Positions 6,103 through 11,924 of a stretch of 14,501 bases of DNA are shown here, in pieces. This DNA comes from DATDCV01 sp036524155 (GTDB taxonomy: Bacteria; Verrucomicrobiota; Verrucomicrobiia; Limisphaerales; UBA8199), in assembly GCA_036524155.1 (NCBI GenBank), contig DATDCV010000336.1, positions 1-14,501 on the forward strand, written 5' to 3'. The position numbers and the translations under genes were made by a program. Positions within the stretch are counted from its first letter, which is position 1; each line of letters begins with the position of its first letter. The notes beneath the pieces were generated by a model. It searched no databases and was not told the origin of the DNA. It was given only the letters and a program-made list of their open reading frames with translations.

Positions 6103-7649
6103 TTGTTAAGCAGCTTTTGGATATTGCCCATGATCTCCGCGATGCGCTGCTCTTTTTGGAGGATGCCAGCGGCGAGCTGCTCCGGCGGGAGGTGGGTGAT
6201 GTCTTCTTTGGTGCGCGGGTTCTTGCGGTCGAGATTGCAGCCGGAGGCTAGCAACTCGGCGGCGGGGACTTTCCAGGCCTGGGCGTTTTCTTTTCGTTTG
6301 GGCCACCATTTGATGCAGTCGGCGAACTCCTCGAACTGGATGGGGGCGGTTTTGGTGTAGTTCTTTTTGCCCTCCGGGAGCGGCTGTTCGTAGTACCAGA
6401 CTTCGCGCGTGGGGCCGGAGCGGTCGAAGAATAGGATATTGGTTGGGATGCTGGTGTAGGGGGCGAAAACACCGTTGGGCAGGCGGACGATGGTGTGGAG
6501 GTTGAATTCCTTGAGGAGTTCCTCTTTGATACGGGCGCAGACGCCGTCGCCAAAGAGGGTGCCGTTGGGGACGACCACCGCGGCGCGGGCGCACGGAGCA
6601 GAAAATTCCCCCTCACCCCTACCCCTCTCCCCGAGGAGAGGGGAACGGCCCCGGCGGAGCTTTCGCATGATGAGCTGGAGGAATAGGAGCGCGGTTTCGG
6701 AGGTCTGCTTGTCTTCCGGGAAATTGCCCTGGATGCCCTTCTCTTCCTCGCCGCCAAAGGGCGGGTTGGTGAGGATGACGTCCACGCGGTCTTTCTCGCC
6801 GATGTCGGTGAGCTTGTGGCGGAGGGAGTTGCCGGGGTCAATCTGCGGGGCGTCGAGGCCGTGCAACAGGAGGTTCATCTGGCAGAGCAGGTACGGCAAT
6901 GTCTTGGGTTCGCAGCCGAAGATGGATTTCTCCTGCAGGACTTTGCGGTCCGCCACGGTCTTCACCTGTTTACTGAGGTGATTGTAGGCTTCGACCAGGA
7001 AGCCTCCGGTCCCGCTGGCGGGGTCGAGTAGGGTCTCCCCCAGGCGGGGGTCTGTGACCGTGACCATGAAGCGGACCACAGCGCGTGGGGTGTAGAACTC
7101 GCCGGAATCGCCGGCGGCGTCGCGCATCTCGCGAAGCATGGATTCGTACAGTGCGCCCAGGGTGTGCAGCTCATCGCTGGAGGTGAAGTGGATGCCGTTC
7201 AGCTTGTTGATGACGTCGCGCAGCAGGTAACCACTGGCCATCCGGCTCTGCACGCCCTTGAACACGGTGGCGATGACATCACGGCGATCGTCGCCATTCG
7301 AGCTGGTGAGGGTGCGGAGGTAGCGGAAGAGGCCGGCGCCCTTTTTGCCGTCAGGGCGGGTGGTTTCCTCGTTGTTGATGAAAGCCAGCAGCTCGTCGCC
7401 AGTAATGCCGTCGGACTTCGCGGCCCAATCGCGCCAGCGGTACGGCGGTTCGATAGCGGGCTTGAACTTTTTCCCGGAGAGCTGGGTCTCGCCTTCGCGC
7501 TGAATTTCGAGGTCGTCCAGGAACTTCAGGAACATAACCCAGGTGAGCATCGGCAAGCGGTCGAGGTCGCCGTTCAAACCTTTATCTTTCCTCATTATGT
7601 CCCGGGCGCTCTTCAAGAGAGATCCAAGTGACTGTGCGGTGGTTTGCAT
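6099..7649 (-). CDS. hsdM: Type I restriction-modification DNA methyltransferase HsdM
   Basis: A 516-residue N6-adenine methyltransferase. The N-terminal helical domain (LLKSARDIMRKDKG, MLTWVMFLKFLDDLE) is followed by GEFYTPR (183-189), the AdoMet motif DPASGTGGF (209-217) and the catalytic motif IV NPPF (295-298), then VVPNGTLF, LPNGVFAPYT and IPTNILFF. All family landmarks are present, so it should be active with HsdS, and with HsdR for cutting. Residues ~335-354 are an extra block between KLRRG and RAAVVVPNG, where related proteins continue directly. Its DNA is a palindromic repeat (see 6588-6647). The stop TAG is part of the ATAGGTCCTAT motif, so the true end may have been altered slightly. 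A heptamer array lies immediately upstream of ATG 7649, and a diverged copy of its first ~25 codons lies at 8055-8168. Confidence 0.95.
   Translation of the reverse strand: MQTTAQSLGSLLKSARDIMRKDKGLNGDLDRLPMLTWVMFLKFLDDLEIQREGETQLSGKKFKPAIEPPYRWRDWAAKSDGITGDELLAFINNEETTRPDGKKGAGLFRYLRTLTSSNGDDRRDVIATVFKGVQSRMASGYLLRDVINKLNGIHFTSSDELHTLGALYESMLREMRDAAGDSGEFYTPRAVVRFMVTVTDPRLGETLLDPASGTGGFLVEAYNHLSKQVKTVADRKVLQEKSIFGCEPKTLPYLLCQMNLLLHGLDAPQIDPGNSLRHKLTDIGEKDRVDVILTNPPFGGEEEKGIQGNFPEDKQTSETALLFLQLIMRKLRRGRSPLLGERGRGEGEFSAPCARAAVVVPNGTLFGDGVCARIKEELLKEFNLHTIVRLPNGVFAPYTSIPTNILFFDRSGPTREVWYYEQPLPEGKKNYTKTAPIQFEEFADCIKWWPKRKENAQAWKVPAAELLASGCNLDRKNPRTKEDITHLPPEQLAAGILQKEQRIAEIMGNIQKLLNK
6588..6647. 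repeat. palindromic repeat inserted in frame in hsdM
   Basis: The + strand has CCTCACCCC (6611-6619), then CCCCTCTCC (6622-6630), a CCGA loop and GGAGAGGGG (6635-6643): an exact 9-bp stem with a 4-base loop. It adds about 20 residues rich in Gly, Arg and Glu to HsdM. The same CCTCACCCC plus stem layout occurs in hsdR at 12484-12540. This is a common intergenic repeat type in GC-rich bacteria; here it lies inside a coding frame without breaking it. Confidence 0.75.
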
Positions 7650-7654
7650 GAGAA

Positions 7655-7682
7655 GGATAAAGTATAAAGGCTAAAGGATAAA
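7655..7682 (+). repeat. GGMTRAA heptamer array (4 units)
   Basis: Four consecutive units: GGATAAA, GTATAAA, GGCTAAA, GGATAAA. They fill the gap between the stop of the four-helix-bundle gene and the hsdM start. They are inverted relative to the array at 8047-8067 on the other side of that gene. Confidence 0.8.
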
Positions 7683-7684
7683 AC

Positions 7685-8047
7685 TCAGGGGCAATCCTTG
7701 GAGCGCTTCGCGATTGTGGTGAGGATGGCGTTTAGCTGGCGGGTTTCATCGAGCAGGTCGGCCATCTTCGCTGGCGCTACGGAGCCGCCGTCCACAAGCA
7801 GTTCGAGCCAGTATTCGGTTTCCTCTATCTCCTTAAGGCAATCGCCAATCTTGGAAATGAATTCGGGTTTGGACCGGCTGCGGGAGGCTTCGCGGTAATT
7901 TGCGCCGACGGAGGTGCCGGAGCGGAGGACTTGCTTGCCCAACACCTGGGCGACGGTGTCCCCTTTCGACAGACCGGAATACATACGAATGACTCGTAGT
8001 GCGAACGTCTTTGTCCTCGGCTTCAGATCTTGAGGTTTCTCATTCAT
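7685..8047 (-). CDS. four helix bundle protein (23S rRNA IVS / Avd-like family)
   Basis: A 120-residue protein of normal size for the family. Landmarks: KTFALRVIRMY, VLGKQVLRSGTSVGANYREA and SRSKPEFISKIGDCLKEIEETEYWLELL. These are the classic motifs of the small four-helix-bundle proteins found inside 23S rRNA intervening sequences and as Avd accessory proteins of retroelements. They bind nucleic acid or protein partners; the job outside those settings is unknown. The gene is bounded by heptamer arrays in opposite orientation (7655-7682 and 8047-8067). The upstream array supplies AAAGG five bases before ATG 8047, a plausible ribosome site, and gives the first base of the start codon. It sits directly after a broken hsdM' head, which suggests a mobile cassette that landed in or beside an hsdM gene. 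Confidence 0.88.
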   Translation of the reverse strand: MNEKPQDLKPRTKTFALRVIRMYSGLSKGDTVAQVLGKQVLRSGTSVGANYREASRSRSKPEFISKIGDCLKEIEETEYWLELLVDGGSVAPAKMADLLDETRQLNAILTTIAKRSKDCP

Positions 8048-8067
8048 TTAGCCTTTAGCCTTTAGCC
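8047..8067 (-). repeat. GGMTRAA heptamer array (3 units)
   Basis: On the minus strand it reads GGCTAAA three times without gaps. It contains the stop codon of the hsdM' remnant (TAA, 8057-8055) and runs into the ATG of the four-helix-bundle gene, giving it an AAAGG ribosome-site-like sequence. Confidence 0.8.
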
Positions 8068-8168
8068 TTGCCCCCACTGCCCTTGTCCTTGCGCATGATG
8101 TCGCGCGCGCAATTTAGTAGGACTCCGAGGGATTCGGCGGTGGTGGGGTGGGAAGTGCTTTTGGCCAT
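8055..8168 (-). pseudogene. hsdM' 5'-end remnant
   Basis: A 37-codon frame starts at ATG 8168, immediately after the TAG of the ATPase gene (no gap). Residues 9-30 (TTAESLGVLLNC, then ARDIMRKDKG) match residues 3-24 of the intact HsdM at 18 of 22 positions. After KDKG the homology ends, and the frame runs through a few codons into the heptamer array and stops. It is the head of a second, diverged hsdM whose body is gone. It indicates that the ATPase gene once lay directly upstream of a complete hsdM'. Confidence 0.8.
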
Positions 8169-10904
8169 CTATTCTGGAAGGTTATAGCGCAGTTCGCGCT
8201 TCCTAAATGCCTCGTCGCCGCCTTCTAGTATGCGGCGAATAGCTTTGTTCGTTGGCTCGTTCTCCAAACTGCCTGAGGTATATCGCAACACTCCGCTGTC
8301 GTTCTGAGCCACGATAACTTGCTCTGCGTCGGCGTTTACTACGAGGTTTGCATTGTGAGTAACAACAATCACCTGCCGGAACTGCTTAATACCTCGAAAA
8401 ATTCCTACCAACTCCGCAATGATGAATTCATTATCCAAATCGTCTTCAGGTTGATCAAAGATGAGAGGCTGAGAAAACGTTTGCGTAGCCAGTTTGAGAC
8501 ACAGATAAACCGTTCCCTTTTGGCCCACCGACAATCTTTCGAGCGGATTGCCGGAGTAAGAAATCTGTGGCTCAACAAGCAAATACGACGACCTTTGCCC
8601 AAGGTCGTAAAACAGGGCCGCCAAATCACCTAAAACGAATTCTTCCTTTTCGACCTCGTGGAGGCGATCTCGCATAAACGTAAGAAAGGAGTAACGATCA
8701 ACTATCGGAAAGATTTCTCTGATTTTATCTTCCACATTGGAGTCTTTCGCTGGTTTGAAAAAGCGAAGATTAAGGACCTCCTTTAACTTGGACATGAAGA
8801 TTTCCGCTTTGAATACAATACGGCCTTGGAGAGTGATTTTTCTGTCGGAGAGAATTTTCTTCATCAGCAACCGCTGATCTTGACCCCACTCGGTCTGGCC
8901 CTCGCGCACCAGCTTCCATTTGCGATCAATCTCCTTTTTCTGACGTTTCACCTCCTTGAGAAGAAGAACTGGAATGCGTTTTCGTGCCGTGACCGCAGTA
9001 GAAAGCTCCCCTTTGACACGGTTGATTTCTGTTAGCCGCAAGCGCAGTTTTTCAATCGAGCTACGGTAAGATTCCGCGTTTTGAAGCAGACCAGCCAAAT
9101 CTCCCGTGTAAACTTGTGCAAAGTCAGCACGAATCTTCTCATTGTCTGCTTCACACTTTGTGACCTGTTCCGCAATTTCAGCGGCCAAGTTCTTGATAGC
9201 ATCAAGCTGGGTGCCGAAATCAATATTTGGAATTCGCTGATCCAGGGATTGAGCGGTGGTATTCGCTCTGACCTGAAACGCCCGCAGCTCTTCGGCAAAT
9301 GCTGTGAGCTTCTTTGCTTTCTCCTTCAAAGTGGCAGCGCTCGTGACATTCGCGGTAAAGCGTTCCAGTTTTTCCCTGTTCTGCTCCGTCGTGATCGACG
9401 TCAGCAAACTCTCAAACCTGCCCAATTGGCGCTTTGTTTCTTCCTCGTCGTTGATGATCTCGCCTTTTTCGTTCTTTTGTTCAAACCAATTCTCATGAGT
9501 CGAAACGTTGCCCAGCAGTTCTGAAATCTTTGTGTCTACATCCAAATCAAAGGCCAGTTCCTGAACCCCGAGCATCTGTTTGATCTCGTTACCGACCGTT
9601 CCTTCGGTGATTTTGGATTTCACCTCGCTTTGGGAAATATAGACAAAGGGTAATTCTGCGCCTCCCTGAGCATTGTGTGCAATCGTGCTTGCGAGATCTT
9701 TGTTGAAGACAATGGTGAACTCTTCGGAATAAACGTATTCTGCTTTTCGCGGACTCCCACCAAACGAATTGCGCAAATAATCCACCAAACAACTTTTCCC
9801 TGATCCTCGCCCCCCAATTATGCAAACCAAGTCTGAGTTGAGCGGGATTTCAGGATGAGCATCAAAACTCGGACTTTCATAGGCGGGATTTGGAACGAAA
9901 ACAGGAATGCGAGCTTTGATCGTAATGCCGTTAAAGAATGGTTTGGTAAACGCTTTGGTTGGGTCATTTTCTTGAACCCGAACCCTTGCGACAGGCTCAA
10001 ACGTGATTTGGCGCAGCCCCTCGAAGGTCGGGTCTGCCTTTATCCAGGTCTGTTTGTGTCGAGTTTCCTTTCGCCAATTCAGGAAATCCGCGACCGAGTG
10101 CCCATCACTGCCAGAGACGCATGGCTTGGGCCGTTTACCAATCGCAAAAACAAAGTTGTCTAAGAATTTTTCATTCGCTGGGGTTTTTCTACCCGCGAAC
10201 AAGTCAATGTTTTCACCATCTCTTTCCTCAATAATGTCCGCTAAGGTCAGGAAATACTGGTCTTCGATCGGCTGTTTCTTCCAATCAATTGCTTCAGCTC
10301 CCCCGTAACAATCATAGGGCAGCATGACCAATCGCATTTCTTTTGGAATGGTCTCTAATGCCTCTTCAAATGAAGCCTTTGTTATTTCTGCGATTTGCGC
10401 CCCGACCACATAACACTGATTCGGGTCTTTGAAATAATCATCCTTAGCACCATGTTCTTTGGCTTTATCTGGCCCAATCTTTGTTGCCAAATCCGCAAGT
10501 GCTTCATCGGAGAGGGGACGATCCGTAAGCCTAAGCTTCAGGTGCGATTTGAAATCTTTCAGTTGCTGGTCGGAAACTTGATCTGAAAAGATCAAATGGA
10601 TATTCAGCCGATGCTTACACGCGGATTCGATTCGTAGCTCAATTGCCGGGAAAACCGTCTTTTGAAGCGACGCCCCAGCTTGCTGCGCCGCACGCAAAGT
10701 AAAATAGCCATCGAAAGTCCAATAATCGTTGATCGCGAAGACCGCTATTTGGCTTTTGTTGATGTTTTCAATAATCTGCTTCGCTGTCGCGTCTCGCTCG
10801 GCTGCATCCATTTCGGCAAAGCGCTGTCCTTTGAAATTGAATGACGCCGGAGTATGGATGTGTAAATCCCATTTTCGCCAAACTGAGCCACGTGGATCAT
10901 TCAT
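8169..10904 (-). CDS. TrlF-like PHP domain-AAA/SMC-type ATPase
   Basis: A 911-residue protein. The N-terminal PHP domain begins WDLHIHTPAS (D13, H15, H17) and has a late GSDGH motif (265-269), both typical metal-binding PHP elements. An ABC/SMC-like ATPase follows: Walker A GGRGSGKS (364-371), a long helical, probably coiled-coil middle (~450-700), an LSVGQKG signature (~791-797), Walker B LIFDQPEDD (~814-822) and a VVTHNANLV switch (His ~850). The order PHP, P-loop, coiled coil, signature matches TrlF-family ATPases and the kind of single-gene defence protein described as Ppl (polymerase/histidinol phosphatase-like). It may cut or process nucleic acid on ATP-driven sensing; the substrate is unknown. 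It lies between an hsdR' tail (15 bases upstream) and an hsdM' head (0 bases downstream), so it seems to have come with a different Type I operon. Confidence 0.85.
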   Translation of the reverse strand: MNDPRGSVWRKWDLHIHTPASFNFKGQRFAEMDAAERDATAKQIIENINKSQIAVFAINDYWTFDGYFTLRAAQQAGASLQKTVFPAIELRIESACKHRLNIHLIFSDQVSDQQLKDFKSHLKLRLTDRPLSDEALADLATKIGPDKAKEHGAKDDYFKDPNQCYVVGAQIAEITKASFEEALETIPKEMRLVMLPYDCYGGAEAIDWKKQPIEDQYFLTLADIIEERDGENIDLFAGRKTPANEKFLDNFVFAIGKRPKPCVSGSDGHSVADFLNWRKETRHKQTWIKADPTFEGLRQITFEPVARVRVQENDPTKAFTKPFFNGITIKARIPVFVPNPAYESPSFDAHPEIPLNSDLVCIIGGRGSGKSCLVDYLRNSFGGSPRKAEYVYSEEFTIVFNKDLASTIAHNAQGGAELPFVYISQSEVKSKITEGTVGNEIKQMLGVQELAFDLDVDTKISELLGNVSTHENWFEQKNEKGEIINDEEETKRQLGRFESLLTSITTEQNREKLERFTANVTSAATLKEKAKKLTAFAEELRAFQVRANTTAQSLDQRIPNIDFGTQLDAIKNLAAEIAEQVTKCEADNEKIRADFAQVYTGDLAGLLQNAESYRSSIEKLRLRLTEINRVKGELSTAVTARKRIPVLLLKEVKRQKKEIDRKWKLVREGQTEWGQDQRLLMKKILSDRKITLQGRIVFKAEIFMSKLKEVLNLRFFKPAKDSNVEDKIREIFPIVDRYSFLTFMRDRLHEVEKEEFVLGDLAALFYDLGQRSSYLLVEPQISYSGNPLERLSVGQKGTVYLCLKLATQTFSQPLIFDQPEDDLDNEFIIAELVGIFRGIKQFRQVIVVTHNANLVVNADAEQVIVAQNDSGVLRYTSGSLENEPTNKAIRRILEGGDEAFRKRELRYNLPE

Positions 10905-10919
10905 TTTAGGTAATTAGGT

Positions 10920-11035
10920 CTATGCCCCATACGGCAGCGTTTGAAGTTGATTGCCGGCAGTGCGGAGTTGGCCTGCGCCACCGAAATTGCCGACGATTTC
11001 ATTCACGATGCCGTGGTGGGAAATGCGCGGGATGG
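10920..11035 (-). pseudogene. hsdR' 3'-end remnant
   Basis: The minus strand reads HHGIVNEIVGNFGGAGQLR, then TAGNQLQTLPYGA and TAG (10922-10920). Its last 30 residues match the last 30 of the intact HsdR at 16 positions, with the same G-V-EI--FGG---LR-A--QLQ-L-Y-A layout. The similarity starts about 11035, just before the heptamer array at 11043-11070; no start codon precedes it in frame. It is the tail of a second, clearly diverged hsdR. The distance to the ATPase start is 15 bases, as expected for neighbours in an operon. Confidence 0.75.
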
Positions 11036-11139
11036 CCGGAAAGGATAAAGGATAAAGGCTCAGGGCTGAAGCGGGCCGGAGGTCGGCCGCCAAGGGCCAG
11101 GGTCATTTCCAGCGTGGCTATGTCTTCAGTGCAGAGCAT
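10999..11139 (-). CDS. doubtful 46-codon ORF across the junction
   Basis: A frame begins at ATG 11139, immediately after the TAA of the small zeta partner (TAA ATG, no gap), and ends at TGA 10999. It reads MLCTEDIATLEMTLALGG, then crosses the heptamer array and enters the hsdR' remnant out of frame. I recognise nothing in it. The tight spacing fits a real gene start that was later cut by the repeat, but chance is at least as likely. Confidence 0.2.
   Translation of the reverse strand: MLCTEDIATLEMTLALGGRPPARFSPEPLSFILSGHPAHFPPRHRE
11043..11070 (+). repeat. GGMTRAA heptamer array (4 units)
   Basis: Units are GGATAAA, GGATAAA, GGCTCAG and GGCTGAA, with no gaps. They lie about 8 bases from the point where the hsdR' remnant loses its similarity to hsdR. 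Confidence 0.75.
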
Positions 11140-11343
11140 TTATCTTTTGGCTCTTTGCCCATAGGGCGTTTGCGTTTCGTGCAACGCACCGGTTTCCATG
11201 GCGGAAATCCAGACGGCTTTGCCGTCGCGCCAGACGGCCAGGGGCTTGGCCCGCCGGCGGTGATCTTCCACGACTTCAGCAACCGCCTCGATCAAGGCGC
11301 GCATCGCCTTTTGCGTGAGTGATAATTTGTGCGGTCTCTTCAT
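11140..11343 (-). CDS. small partner protein of the zeta-like kinase (possible antitoxin)
   Basis: A 67-residue protein starting MKRPHKLSLTQKAMRALIEA, continuing with a charged helix (EVVEDHRRRAKPLAVW) and a 'VWRDGKAVWI' strand. Small proteins ending in VWRDGKxV often lie directly downstream of COG4185-type zeta-like kinases, and this one overlaps the kinase gene by the four bases ATGA. An antitoxin role is plausible by position, but the order here is toxin first, and no DNA-binding motif is visible. It is too short and too divergent for me to name a family with confidence. Confidence 0.65.
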   Translation of the reverse strand: MKRPHKLSLTQKAMRALIEAVAEVVEDHRRRAKPLAVWRDGKAVWISAMETGALHETQTPYGQRAKR

Positions 11344-11924
11344 GGTGCCAAATCCTGCCGCAGCCGCTGGTAAAGGGCGGCGTCGTTGATGGTGATCCTG
11401 CCCGCGTCGTCTTTGAAAATCAAACGCGGTGTGTCGGACGAGTTGTCGAAGAAGTGGAGCGTGTCGAGCAGCGGCCGGTAAAGGGTGAACAGGTTGGAAC
11501 GTGTGCGCCCAAAGCGCCGCCGGACGTCGTGCTCCGGGACATTGTGCCCGCCGCTCTCCACCCGGTCGCGAATCCGGAGCAAGGCCAGGTCCGGGCTGGG
11601 AATCCACAGATAGAACATGTGCAGCCGGAAACCAACTTTCTTCACCCGCCGCAACCGCGGCACGTACGCGCGTCCCGACAAGGTGGTTTCAAAGGCAAAG
11701 TCGGTTCTGGTTATGGTGAACTCCCCAATTCGCTCGAGCACGGCGCGCCCTGCACGCAACATGCCGGCATCGGGGTCGAACGGCGAGAAGGCCCGGGCCA
11801 GCAGGTCCGGGTTAACGAAATTGCGGCAGTCCGCGTAAACGGGGAGGAACTTGGTAGCGAACGTGGTCTTTCCCGCGCCATTTGGCCCGGCGAAGATGTA
11901 ACAGTTGGGCGGCCTACGCGGCAT
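11340..11924 (-). CDS. zeta toxin-like P-loop kinase
   Basis: A 194-residue protein. Walker A is GPNGAGKTT (13-21). The region VNPDLLARAF (37-46), FETTLSG (78-84) and the Arg-rich RVESGGHNVPEHDVRRRFGR (121-140) are the recurrent motifs of the COG4185/zeta-like kinase group. True zeta toxins phosphorylate UDP-N-acetylglucosamine and poison wall synthesis; this subgroup's substrate is not established. The start at 11924 keeps the P-loop close to the N-terminus, as is usual. It overlaps the hsdR 3' end by 11 bases in another frame; an upstream start at 11975 would add residues that only mirror hsdR. The stop overlaps its small partner. The gene probably travels with hsdR and could be an addiction or abortive-infection device. 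Confidence 0.82.
   Translation of the reverse strand: MPRRPPNCYIFAGPNGAGKTTFATKFLPVYADCRNFVNPDLLARAFSPFDPDAGMLRAGRAVLERIGEFTITRTDFAFETTLSGRAYVPRLRRVKKVGFRLHMFYLWIPSPDLALLRIRDRVESGGHNVPEHDVRRRFGRTRSNLFTLYRPLLDTLHFFDNSSDTPRLIFKDDAGRITINDAALYQRLRQDLAP

Noticed and set aside
6622..6643. Intrinsic terminator inside hsdM
   Set aside because: The hairpin is GC-rich but no T-run follows on either strand, and it lies within an open, conserved coding frame. It fits a dispersed palindromic repeat better.
3475..11070. CRISPR array made of the short repeats
   Set aside because: The heptamers are gapless, only 3-4 units per site and spread over distant sites. There are no spacers and no cas genes.
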